Part shown: positions 18,462 to 27,338 of the stretch, piece by piece
How the letters are laid out: every line of letters starts with the position of its first letter
Numbering within the stretch: the first letter of the stretch is position 1
Assembly (NCBI RefSeq): GCF_010747415.1
Contig: NZ_JAAGNZ010000002.1
Location: forward strand, 868,001 to 932,000
Direction: 5' to 3'
Length of the DNA stretch: 64,000 nt
From: Spirosoma agri
Lineage (GTDB): Bacteria > Bacteroidota > Bacteroidia > Cytophagales > Spirosomataceae
Program-made: the position numbers and the translations under genes
Notes under the pieces: model-generated
Database searches by the model: none
Told to the model about the DNA's origin: nothing
What the model saw: only the letters and a program-made list of their open reading frames with translations

Positions 18462-18800
18462 ATGAAACGAGCCTTTCTCGGAGAATTTGAAGAAGTAGTT
18501 CTTCTGACCGTAGCGATTCTGGACGAGGGTGCTTACGGCGTCACGGTTACGCAGGAGATCGAGCAGAAAACGGGTCGTGCCGTTGGGTTTAGTACTGTCC
18601 ATACAACGTTGCAACGGCTGCAAGAAAAAGGCTTTCTGGCCTCTGAAATGGGCGGGGCCACTGCCGAGCGTGGTGGTCGGCGAAAGCGGTTCTTTGTGGT
18701 TACAGCCGCTGGCCGGAAGGCGTTGGCCGAGGTGAAACAGGTTCGCGAGCAGTTGTGGAACGCACTGCCTCCGCAAACGCTACAACTAATGGGTGGGTGA
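18462..18800 (+). CDS. PadR family transcriptional regulator
   Basis: 112 residues, same MKRAFLGEFEEVVLL opening as PadR 11240 and similar throughout. The DNA-binding helices lie in YGVTVTQEIEQKTGRAVGFSTVHTTLQRLQEKGFL, with the wing GGRRKRFFVVTAAGRKAL. The residues around the recognition helix (FSTVHTT against LNQIHAA) differ from the other two copies, so the three PadRs may read different operators. The stop codon is one base before the start of the permease gene; the pair is coupled. Confidence 0.93.
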   Translation: MKRAFLGEFEEVVLLTVAILDEGAYGVTVTQEIEQKTGRAVGFSTVHTTLQRLQEKGFLASEMGGATAERGGRRKRFFVVTAAGRKALAEVKQVREQLWNALPPQTLQLMGG

Positions 18801-18801
18801 T

Positions 18802-21411
18802 ATGGATGCGAAAAATAAGACACCCGGCTGGGCTAACTGGCTCCTGAAAACGTTTGGCCATCCCGATACGCAGGAAGAGGTGACGGGTGACCTGCTGGAA
18901 CTGTATGCCCATTGGGTGGCGACAGTGGGGGAGCGCAAAGCCCGCTGGCGCTATAGCCTGAACGTGCTGAAACTGCTGCGGCCCTTTGCCGTCCGGAACC
19001 AATCGACCGACTATTCAACTCCTTTCTTCTTAAGCCCGGCTATGATTCAAAATTATGTAAAAATCGCCCTGAGAAACCTGCTCAGGCATAAGGCGTATTC
19101 GCTGATTAATATCGTCGGGCTGGCACTGGGCATGGCCTGTAGTCTACTCATCGGTTTATGGGTGTACGACGAGTTGAACTACGACCGGTTTTTGCCTTAC
19201 CATGCCCAAATCCACTACGTGCGGGTAAACTACAGTTTCCGGGGTAACGAAATCCAGACGGCATCTGCTACACCCGGTCCGCTGAGTGAAGCGATTACCC
19301 GCGACATACCCCAGGTGGCCGCTGTTACAAAACTGACATGGCCCTCTGAACGACTGGTTCACGTTGGCGACCGGGTAGCGAAAGAACAGGGGCAATACGC
19401 ATCGGTAGGCTTCTTCGATGTGTTTGACCTGCCCGCTGTATCGGGTAACCCCAGGTCAGCTCTCGCAAACCTGAATCAGATCGTTATCAGCCAACGACTG
19501 GCCGAAATCTATTTTCCGAATAGTCAGGCCGTTGGGCAGTCACTGCAACTCGACAATAACAAACGGTTTGTGGTGGGGGCCGTCCTGAAGAACCTCCCCC
19601 CTACCAGTACGCTTCAGTTCGACTGGCTCGTCAATTTCAAAGCGCAGGAAGAAGAATGGCAAACGCAGTGGGGATACAACGCGGTGCAAACGTACCTGCG
19701 TCTGAAACCAGCCACCACGGCTCTACAGGCGGAAGCCTCAATGAAAGGGATGTTCCGCCGGTACGCTACATTCAACAATAACGAGCACATAGTTTTGCAG
19801 CCAATCACGGACCTGCACCTCTGGGGCGATTACGAAAACGGTGTAGCGGTGGGTGGACAAATCGAATACGTCCGGATTTTTGGGATAGTGGCCCTGTTTA
19901 TTCTCTTGATTGCCTGCATCAATTTTATGAATCTGAGCACGGCCCGCAGTGCCAAACGGTCGCGGGAGGTAGGCGTCAGAAAAGTTATCGGGGCCAGACG
20001 TCTCGCGCTGGTGGGGCAATTCCTGAGTGAGTCCACCATATTGAGTCTGCTGTCGGCAGTAATAGCGCTGGTACTGGTATGGCTCACCTTGCCGGCCTTC
20101 AATACGCTGTTCGACAAACAGATCACTCTTGACTTTGCCGACCCAGTACGCTGGATCGGTATTACGGGATTGGTCCTGATTACTGGTTTACTGGCGGGTA
20201 GTTACCCCGCACTGTTTCTGTCGGGGGGACAACCCGCCCGGATTTTACAGGGGCTTCATTTCCGATTCAGCAATCATCGAGCCGGGCCGGCTCAGCTTCG
20301 GCAGGTACTGGTAGTGTTTCAGTTTGCGTTGTCTACCTTCCTGATCGTTGGCATGCTGGTTATCGGGCGACAGATGAGCTACCTGCGTACCAAACATCTC
20401 GGACTCGACCGTGGCAACGTAGTTTATCTGAACCTGGAGGGCCAACTGAATGACTATCAGAAAACAGAAGCCCTGCGCCATGAACTGATACAACTACCGT
20501 CGGTGGCGGGGGCAACAACAGCCGCTCACCTACCGCTTAACATACAGAGCAACACCACCGATCTGCATTGGTCAGGTCAGAATGAAAAGCAGTTGGTAAG
20601 CGTATCGGCCATGTCCGTCGGGAACGATTTTATAAAAACAACCGGTATCAAACTACTCGACGGACGCGACTTCCGCCCCAACGCACTTGCCGACACGGCC
20701 TGCTACCTTATCAACGAAGCGGCAGCCAGACTGATGGGAATGAACAAACCCGTGGGCCAGCACATCACATTTTGGTTTGGAAAGGGTCCTATCATCGGTC
20801 TGATGAAGGATTTTCACCTCGGCTCGCTGCGTGAGGCCATTAAGCCGCTTGTCATCACGTACATGCCACCGAGCGCACAGTATCTGCTGATCAAACCACG
20901 CGCCGGGCAAACCGCGCAGGCTCTGGCTGATCTGGAACGATTGGTCAATCAGTTTAACGGCGACTATCCATTCAGCTACCACTTTCTGGATGAAGCGTAC
21001 CAAAGGTTATATCACCGCGAGCAGCAGGTCAGCGTACTGATCAATTACTTCGGCATACTGGCCATTCTGATCTCGTGTTTGGGCCTGTTCGGGTTAGCTG
21101 CCTTCTCGGCCGAACAACGCACCAAAGAGATTGGCATTCGCAAAGTGCTGGGCGCATCCATTGGTAGCCTTGTAGCCCTGCTATCGACCGATTTCCTGAA
21201 ACTGGTGCTTATCGCTTTTATCCTTGCCAGCCCTGTGGCCTATTATGTTATGCAGCAGTGGCTGACTGGCTTTGCTTACCGGGTTGAGCTATCGTGGTGG
21301 GTCTTCGTCCTGGCGGGTGGCTTGGCAGTGGGAATTGCTCTGCTAACGGTCAGCTACCAAAGTATCAAAACGGCTCTGATGAATCCGGTCAAGAGTTTAC
21401 GAAGCGAATAA
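18802..21411 (+). CDS. Prefix-domain MacB/FtsX-like permease
   Basis: 869 residues from ATG 18802; a GTG at 18793 would overlap the PadR gene. The prefix domain (about 7-70) is a divergent version: WANWLLKTFGHPDTQEEVTG, then DLLELY in place of DLHEE, and RARW-like KARWRYSLNVLKLLRPFA. The core starts at M81 (MIQNYVKIALRNLLRHKAY) and is the closest visible relative of the prefix-less permease at 528, matching it across both extracytoplasmic domains. FtsX blocks are at about 370 and 770. Tail NPVKSLRSE. Regulation is probably by the PadR directly upstream. Confidence 0.94.
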   Translation: MDAKNKTPGWANWLLKTFGHPDTQEEVTGDLLELYAHWVATVGERKARWRYSLNVLKLLRPFAVRNQSTDYSTPFFLSPAMIQNYVKIALRNLLRHKAYSLINIVGLALGMACSLLIGLWVYDELNYDRFLPYHAQIHYVRVNYSFRGNEIQTASATPGPLSEAITRDIPQVAAVTKLTWPSERLVHVGDRVAKEQGQYASVGFFDVFDLPAVSGNPRSALANLNQIVISQRLAEIYFPNSQAVGQSLQLDNNKRFVVGAVLKNLPPTSTLQFDWLVNFKAQEEEWQTQWGYNAVQTYLRLKPATTALQAEASMKGMFRRYATFNNNEHIVLQPITDLHLWGDYENGVAVGGQIEYVRIFGIVALFILLIACINFMNLSTARSAKRSREVGVRKVIGARRLALVGQFLSESTILSLLSAVIALVLVWLTLPAFNTLFDKQITLDFADPVRWIGITGLVLITGLLAGSYPALFLSGGQPARILQGLHFRFSNHRAGPAQLRQVLVVFQFALSTFLIVGMLVIGRQMSYLRTKHLGLDRGNVVYLNLEGQLNDYQKTEALRHELIQLPSVAGATTAAHLPLNIQSNTTDLHWSGQNEKQLVSVSAMSVGNDFIKTTGIKLLDGRDFRPNALADTACYLINEAAARLMGMNKPVGQHITFWFGKGPIIGLMKDFHLGSLREAIKPLVITYMPPSAQYLLIKPRAGQTAQALADLERLVNQFNGDYPFSYHFLDEAYQRLYHREQQVSVLINYFGILAILISCLGLFGLAAFSAEQRTKEIGIRKVLGASIGSLVALLSTDFLKLVLIAFILASPVAYYVMQQWLTGFAYRVELSWWVFVLAGGLAVGIALLTVSYQSIKTALMNPVKSLRSE

Positions 21412-21430
21412 ACGCATCTACTGTACCACG

Positions 21431-21461
21431 AAAAAGCACTGCTTGGCGGGCAGTGCTTTTT
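21431..21461 (+). terminator. Intrinsic terminator after permease 18802
   Basis: AAAAAGCACTG / CAGTGCTTTTT stem with a nine-base loop, 19 bp after the stop codon. It closes the 18462-18802 unit before the next activator pair. Confidence 0.85.
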
Positions 21462-21463
21462 CG

Positions 21464-21500
21464 TGTCCGCTGGTGAACAACATTTGTCCGTTTCTGGACA
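21464..21500 (+). promoter_or_regulatory. Paired inverted-repeat activator site upstream of PadR 21631
   Basis: TGTCC-N6-GAACA (21464-21479, one mismatch) and TGTCC-N6-GGACA (21485-21500, perfect), start to start 21 bp. Confidence 0.73.
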
Positions 21501-21562
21501 GCGGTCTTCTTGTGTTTTGCTAAAAATAGGCCGTAATAATGTCTAAAGGCATATCAATCAGT

Positions 21563-21578
21563 TTGGCAAGGCATTTGA
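21563..21578 (+). promoter_or_regulatory. Sigma-54-type -24/-12 promoter of PadR 21631
   Basis: TTGG-CAAGGCATTT-GA. The GG starts 64 bp after the right activator site; the -12 G is 54 bp before the ATG. Confidence 0.65.
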
Positions 21579-21630
21579 CATACAGAAATGGAGGAAATAA
21601 AACGACGATTCTAAAGGCAACTTTTACCGT

Positions 21631-21966
21631 ATGCGACGGAGCGATTTAGGCGAGTTTGAGGAGGTGGTTTTGCTGGCCGTGGCGGTGCTCTCCCCCAAAA
21701 GTTATTCGGTAGTTATCGCCGAAGAACTTGAACGGGAAACCGGACAGACCGTAAGTACGGGAGCGGTCCATGCGGCACTGCAACGGCTTGAACAGAAAGG
21801 GTATCTGACTTCACACCTAGGCGATGCAACCGCCGAACGGGGTGGCCGTCGGAAACGTCTGTTCGCGGTTACGGCGCTGGGTGGCCGGGTGCTGAGCGAT
21901 GTGCATTCGGTCCGGAATCGGCTTTGGGAGCGCATCGTACCGCAAACGATACTTACCTGGAGCTAA
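21631..21966 (+). CDS. PadR family transcriptional regulator
   Basis: 111 residues, opening MRRSDLGEFEEVVLLAVAVL. Winged helix: YSVVIAEELERETGQTVSTGAVHAALQRLEQKGYL, wing GGRRKRLFAVTALGGRVL. Third PadR of the window, most different from the others in the first 20 residues after the start. It lies 13 bp upstream of permease 21980 and heads a unit with three prefix permeases. Confidence 0.93.
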   Translation: MRRSDLGEFEEVVLLAVAVLSPKSYSVVIAEELERETGQTVSTGAVHAALQRLEQKGYLTSHLGDATAERGGRRKRLFAVTALGGRVLSDVHSVRNRLWERIVPQTILTWS

Positions 21967-21979
21967 CCCGGTTTGCCGT

Positions 21980-24598
21980 ATGAACCCGAATCAATCCAAA
22001 ACGCCTAAGCCACCACCGGGGTTCGACCGGCTGTTGACCTGGCTGATTGCTCCGCACCTGCGGGAGGAAGTGCTGGGCGATCTCCATGAACGCTATTACC
22101 GGCGCGTTCAACGACTGGGACTAGCCAAAGCCCAACGTTTATACTGGCAGGAGATGCTGGCGTATGCAAGGCCCGCATTCATTACCCGTAAACCATCACC
22201 GTATTCGACGCCAAACTACACAGACATGCTACGGAACTATTTGAAAATTGCTTTTCGCAACCTGACCAGACAAAAGGGCTATTCATTTATTAACATCGCG
22301 GGTTTATCCGTTGGGATGGCGGTTGCCATGCTCATTGGCCTGTGGATACACCACGAGTATTCGTATGACAAGTTTCTGCCGGGCTATGAGCAATTGTATC
22401 AGGTACGACGAAATTACAATAGCAACGGCGACACGCTTACCTTCACGACGACATCGCTCAAGCTGGCCGACGCCCTACGCTATCAGATACCCGAGGTCGA
22501 ACAGGTCGCCGAGAGCGATCACATGGGTGCGCATGGGCTCAAGGTCGGCGATAAAAAAATTTACGTAGACGGTGCCCAGATCGGGGGTGACTTTCTGCAA
22601 ATGTTTCAATACCCACTGATCGAAGGCGAGGCTAGCCGGGTGCTGAACGATCCGTATTCGATTGTCCTGACCGAATCGACTGCCAAAACCCTCTTTGGGA
22701 GCGAAAATCCAATGGGCAAGATCGTGCGGTTTGACAACAAGAGTGACTTGAAAGTAACAGGTATTCTGAAAGATCTACCCACCAATTCATCGTTGCGGTT
22801 TAATTACCTGGTTCCGTTCAGTTATTACGAAGCAACGGTCAATAACGTGCACATGGCCCGCAGCGGCAGCTTTAGCAATAACGCGTTTCAACTTTTCGTC
22901 AAACTCAAACCCGGCGTATCCTACGCACAGGTCGCCGACAAAATTGCGCTGATCGAGCATACGGAGCGAAATAGCAGTAATGCAATGAATTCGGTGGTGA
23001 TTCTGCAACCGCTGCAAAACTGGCATCTATACTCGACTTACCAGAATGGCAAAGAAACGGGTGGATTCATCGAGTACATCCAGATGTTTAGCGTCATTGG
23101 CGTTCTGGTCGTTCTGATTGCCTGCATCAACTTTGTTAACCTGACCACCGCCCGTTCAGTCAGACGCGCTAAAGAAGTAGGCATCCGAAAAGCAGTTGGT
23201 TCGCAACGGCAGCAGCTCATCAGTCAATTTCTGATCGAGTCATTCCTGCTTACGTTTGTGGCCTTTCTGTTCTCACTGCTTCTGGTACAACTGCTGTTGC
23301 CCGCGTTCAACGGACTGACCGATAATCAGATCGTTATTCCTTACGCCACGACCGGATTCTGGATGGCTGTGCTGGGCTGCCTCCTGATAACGGCTTTGCT
23401 GGCCGGCAGCCTGCCCGCCTTTTATCTGTCCTCGTTTCAGCCCGTAAAGGTGCTGAAAGGTACGATGCAAGTTGGGAAAGCCGCTTCGTTCCCGCGTAAG
23501 GTATTGGTAGTCGCTCAGTTTAGCTGCTCCATTGCCTTGATTTTGAGTGCCATCGTCGTTTTTAAACAAATCCAGCACGCGAAGAACAGGCCGACGGGGT
23601 ACAATGTTAACCGGCTGCTGACGACCAACATGAACACTGAGTTAGGCCAGAACGTCACGGCGCTAAAAGACGAATTAATCAAAACCGGAATTGCCGAACA
23701 GGTATCGCAGTCATCAAGTCCGGCGACGGATATCTGGTGGCATTCCGATCTGGACAACTGGCCCGGTAAAAACGCGGGCGAAACGGTGGAACTGGGTGTT
23801 ATACTGGTTGCTAACGACTATTTCAAAACGGTAGGCATGACGTTGGCAGAGGGTCGGGACTTTAGTAGCGGAAACGATACAACCAGCGTTATTTTCAACG
23901 AAGCGGCCATCAAACGGTTTCGGTTGCAGAACCCGGTTGGTCAGCTCATCACCTGGCAGGGGAGGCCGTTACGGATTGCTGGCGTTGCCAAAGACGCCCT
24001 GATGCAATCACCCTTTACCAAAGCGGACCCAACGATGTTTCTCTGTACGCCTGTTCCACTCAACGTTCTTTTATACCGGATTGCGCCCCGGCTGACGACT
24101 CAGGATGCCCTCGCTCGGATGACGGCTTTGTTTACTAAATATAACCCGTCGTATGCCTATAGTTATCAGTTCGCCGATGAGAGCTACGCGGCTAAGTTCA
24201 AGCTGGAATCGCTCATTGGGAAACTGGCCGGTATTTTCGCGGGTTTGGCCATTTTTATTAGTTGCCTGGGCTTGTTTGGTCTGGCGTCGTTTATGGCTGA
24301 ACGACGCACGAAGGAGATTGGTGTTCGCAAAGTGCTGGGCGCGTCGATACTCAACGTCTGGGGACTCCTGTCCAAAGAATTTGTCTACCTGGTTGGCATC
24401 GCTTTTCTCATCGCTACGCCAGTAGCTTACTACCTGCTCTCAAACTGGTTGCAGAAGTACGAATACCGGACGGAGATATCCTGGTGGATTTTTGCCCTGA
24501 CGGGTCTGGGTGCTGTGGCTATTACGTTGCTCACCGTTAGTTTTCAGAGCGTGAAAGCGGCTTTGCTGGACCCGGTGAAGAGTTTGAAAATTGAGTAG
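21980..24598 (+). CDS. Prefix-domain MacB/FtsX-like permease (VWGLL subtype)
   Basis: 872 residues from ATG 21980; the open frame from 21899 overlaps the PadR gene. The prefix domain (about 14-75) carries LREEVLGDLHERYYRRVQRL. The core starts at M83 (MLRNYLKIAFRNLTRQKGY). Its C-terminal half has ASILNVWGLLSKEFVYLVGI, a feature shared only with 58671, which also shares GLxVGMAVAMLI and an SSPAT motif in the second extracytoplasmic domain. The tail PVKSLKIE is the least conserved of the array. FtsX blocks are at about 380 and 774. Confidence 0.94.
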   Translation: MNPNQSKTPKPPPGFDRLLTWLIAPHLREEVLGDLHERYYRRVQRLGLAKAQRLYWQEMLAYARPAFITRKPSPYSTPNYTDMLRNYLKIAFRNLTRQKGYSFINIAGLSVGMAVAMLIGLWIHHEYSYDKFLPGYEQLYQVRRNYNSNGDTLTFTTTSLKLADALRYQIPEVEQVAESDHMGAHGLKVGDKKIYVDGAQIGGDFLQMFQYPLIEGEASRVLNDPYSIVLTESTAKTLFGSENPMGKIVRFDNKSDLKVTGILKDLPTNSSLRFNYLVPFSYYEATVNNVHMARSGSFSNNAFQLFVKLKPGVSYAQVADKIALIEHTERNSSNAMNSVVILQPLQNWHLYSTYQNGKETGGFIEYIQMFSVIGVLVVLIACINFVNLTTARSVRRAKEVGIRKAVGSQRQQLISQFLIESFLLTFVAFLFSLLLVQLLLPAFNGLTDNQIVIPYATTGFWMAVLGCLLITALLAGSLPAFYLSSFQPVKVLKGTMQVGKAASFPRKVLVVAQFSCSIALILSAIVVFKQIQHAKNRPTGYNVNRLLTTNMNTELGQNVTALKDELIKTGIAEQVSQSSSPATDIWWHSDLDNWPGKNAGETVELGVILVANDYFKTVGMTLAEGRDFSSGNDTTSVIFNEAAIKRFRLQNPVGQLITWQGRPLRIAGVAKDALMQSPFTKADPTMFLCTPVPLNVLLYRIAPRLTTQDALARMTALFTKYNPSYAYSYQFADESYAAKFKLESLIGKLAGIFAGLAIFISCLGLFGLASFMAERRTKEIGVRKVLGASILNVWGLLSKEFVYLVGIAFLIATPVAYYLLSNWLQKYEYRTEISWWIFALTGLGAVAITLLTVSFQSVKAALLDPVKSLKIE

Positions 24599-24609
24599 AT
24601 CGTCAACGT

Positions 24610-27318
24610 ATGGCTAATAATCCGTTTCCCCGGAACCGGACTGGACCGCCTAAATGGGTCGATACGTTGCTCGGTTGGCTGGTGGCTCCTCAGCTGCGGG
24701 AGGAGGTCTTGGGCGACCTCCACGAACGCTATGCCCGGCGGGTGCAACGACTGGGGCCAGCTAAAGCCCGGCGCTTGTACTGGCGGGAGGTGCTGGCTTA
24801 CCTGCGACCTTCTTTTATAAAACGTCAACCGGGAGAATACCCCCAACCAACGACTATAGCCATGTTTGCAAATTACCTGACAATCGCCTTTCGAACCCTG
24901 AGTCGCCATAAACTCTATACCGCTCTCAACGTGGCGGGTCTGACATTCGGTATCACCTGTTTTGTGCTGATTGGGTTATACCTCTTCGATGAGCTGACGT
25001 TTGATCAGCAACACCGGCAGGCAAATCGAATATACCGGGCTATTCAGCATAAAAAAACACCGACCGAAGCGCTGACGATTGCGGCATCGAGCTACAAAAT
25101 AGCCGAAGAAGCGAAGAAGAGCATTGGCGAAATAGAAAATTCGGCTCGGATTGTCCGGACCGGACGAGCCAATTTATCAAATCCGGAAAACAAGCATGCG
25201 TTTCAGGAAAACGTCACGTTTGGCACTCCCGGTCTGCTGAGCTTATTTGATTTTGACGCCATTGATGGGGATGCTAAGTCAGGATTGACCGAGCCAAACG
25301 CCATCGTTATCGTCGAAGAAGTAGCGCAACGACTGTTTGGCCGAACGGACGTTGTGGGCAAGACCGTCGATTTCGAGCTTAATCGACCGCTGAAAATAAC
25401 CGCTGTGCTGAAAAACCACCCCCGCAATTCGAGTCTCGATTTCAAGGCGGTCGTTTCGGAAGCGACCATCAGCAGCGATGACGAATTTGCCAACTGGATA
25501 GCGGATTGGGACTCCCAAACGTTCACGACGTTCTTTCTGCTGAAAGAAAAGGCTAATCCAGAAATCGCAGCCCGGAAACTAACCGATCTGCTGAATGCCC
25601 ATGTGAACTGGGAAGCGGGCCATTCAATGACCTACACCCTGCAACCCCTGACTGACATGCACTTGTACTCCGAAACGATTGTGGACGGGGCCAGAAATGC
25701 GAATGTAGACGCCATGAGTCAGGGCGTTTTGCTCTACATCAGGATCTTTGCACTTGTCGGGCTGTTTGTATTGCTCATTGCCTGCATCAACTACATGAAC
25801 CTCGCTACGGCCAGGGCTTCTAACCGATCGAAAGAAATAGGCGTTCGCAAAGCCAATGGTGCGTTTCAGCGTCATCTCATTTATCAGTTTCTGACCGAAG
25901 CACTGGTCGTAACCACGATCTCGTTCCTATTGGCCGTGGTGCTGGTCAATGTACTACTGCCCGCCTTCAATCAGTTTACCGGCAAAGAACTCTCGCTGGG
26001 TATTCACAGCGACTACCGGATCTGGCTTTACATGCTACTTGCGATTGTTATCACTGGCTTATTGTCAGGGAGTTATCCGGCCTTTCTGCTGTCACGGTTT
26101 AGCCCGCTGCTACTACTGAAAAATCTCAAAAGCCAGAACAAAGGTGACTTATCGTTGCGAAAAGGACTGGTCGTTTTCCAGTTTACGATTTCGGTGGTTA
26201 TGATGATTGCTACGATCGTGCTTTTCCAGCAAGTCCGGTTTGCGAACAACAAGGATTTGGGCTTTAACAAGGAACTCCTGCTGGTCGTCGATATCAACAG
26301 CGGTGATATACGAAGTAGTGCCGAAACGATTAAGGCTGAATTCAGCCGGATACCAACGGTAAAAAATGTATCGGTTACTTCCCGCGTGCCCGGTGAATGG
26401 AAAGCGATTCCAACGGTCAAAATCAGGACCGTGGGCAATACCGATCAACATAACGTTGCGTACTGGATAGGAGCCGACGAAAACTTTGCCAGAACCTTTG
26501 ACGTGAAGCTGCTGGCCGGTCGAAACTTTGGCGGACTGAGCGATTCGTCTTCGGTCATCCTCAACGAAACGGCGGCTAAAATGCTCCACATCAGGGAAGC
26601 GTCGGGCCAATTGGTCGAAATACCCGCGCGGGCGATGGGCGGCAGCTACCAGCCACTCAACAAGGCCAATCAGCCCTTTAGGGCCAGGGTCGTTGGTATT
26701 GTAAACGATTTTCATTTCCAGTCGCTACGCGAAAAAATTGCCCCGCTGGTGCTGGCTTATCAGAAAAATCCGGTGCATAACATCGACTACTTTACCGCCC
26801 GAATCGAAGGGCGCGCTATTCCGGCAACGCTGGCCCGCATGAACGATATCCTGACCAAAATAGACCCGACGCACCTGCTGGAATATCACTTTCTGGATGA
26901 GCAACTGGCGCGTTTTTACGCGGAGGATCAACGCCGTGAAACCCTGCTGATCTGGGTGGCGCTCGTGACCATCGCCATTGCCTGTCTGGGCCTGTTTGGG
27001 CTGGCAACGTATGCCGCCGAACAACGCATTAAGGAAATTGGCGTGCGGAAAGTATTGGGAGCCAGCGTACTGAATCTGACAGTGTTGCTATCAAAGGATT
27101 TTTTGAAATTGGTTCTGATCGCGAATGGCATTGCCTTTCCCATTGCATGGTGGGCTGCCGATCAGTGGCTCAACGAATTTGCGTACCACATCCAGATCGA
27201 ATGGTGGTTCTTTGCCGTTGCGGGTGTGCTGGCCGTTGCTATCGCCTTGTCGACAGTCAGCTACCAGGCCATTCGAGCGGCACTGGTCAATCCGGTCAGG
27301 AGTTTGCGGAGCGAATAG
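24610..27318 (+). CDS. Prefix-domain MacB/FtsX-like permease (longest)
   Basis: 902 residues, the longest of the array. The prefix (about 13-75, WVDTLLGWLVAPQLREEVLG, DLHERYARRVQRLGPAKARR) is nearly identical to that of the next gene. The core starts at M85 (MFANYLTIAFRTLSRHKLY). The extra length is mostly in the second extracytoplasmic domain (a region with MGGSYQPLNKANQPFRA) and before the first FtsX block (NANVDAMSQG). The mid motif reads SKEIGVRKANGAF, where others have V(V/L)GA. Second FtsX block about 803, with AEQRIKEIGVRK. Tail NPVRSLRSE. It starts 11 bp after 21980 ends, so it is in the same operon. Confidence 0.94.
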   Translation: MANNPFPRNRTGPPKWVDTLLGWLVAPQLREEVLGDLHERYARRVQRLGPAKARRLYWREVLAYLRPSFIKRQPGEYPQPTTIAMFANYLTIAFRTLSRHKLYTALNVAGLTFGITCFVLIGLYLFDELTFDQQHRQANRIYRAIQHKKTPTEALTIAASSYKIAEEAKKSIGEIENSARIVRTGRANLSNPENKHAFQENVTFGTPGLLSLFDFDAIDGDAKSGLTEPNAIVIVEEVAQRLFGRTDVVGKTVDFELNRPLKITAVLKNHPRNSSLDFKAVVSEATISSDDEFANWIADWDSQTFTTFFLLKEKANPEIAARKLTDLLNAHVNWEAGHSMTYTLQPLTDMHLYSETIVDGARNANVDAMSQGVLLYIRIFALVGLFVLLIACINYMNLATARASNRSKEIGVRKANGAFQRHLIYQFLTEALVVTTISFLLAVVLVNVLLPAFNQFTGKELSLGIHSDYRIWLYMLLAIVITGLLSGSYPAFLLSRFSPLLLLKNLKSQNKGDLSLRKGLVVFQFTISVVMMIATIVLFQQVRFANNKDLGFNKELLLVVDINSGDIRSSAETIKAEFSRIPTVKNVSVTSRVPGEWKAIPTVKIRTVGNTDQHNVAYWIGADENFARTFDVKLLAGRNFGGLSDSSSVILNETAAKMLHIREASGQLVEIPARAMGGSYQPLNKANQPFRARVVGIVNDFHFQSLREKIAPLVLAYQKNPVHNIDYFTARIEGRAIPATLARMNDILTKIDPTHLLEYHFLDEQLARFYAEDQRRETLLIWVALVTIAIACLGLFGLATYAAEQRIKEIGVRKVLGASVLNLTVLLSKDFLKLVLIANGIAFPIAWWAADQWLNEFAYHIQIEWWFFAVAGVLAVAIALSTVSYQAIRAALVNPVRSLRSE

Positions 27319-27338
27319 TGCCTAAGCCTGGAAGCCCG

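Noticed and set aside
27147..27338. Long upstream extension of permease 27339 into the end of 24610
   Set aside because: It is an out-of-frame reading of the conserved 3' end of the previous permease; the prefix domain begins after 27339.
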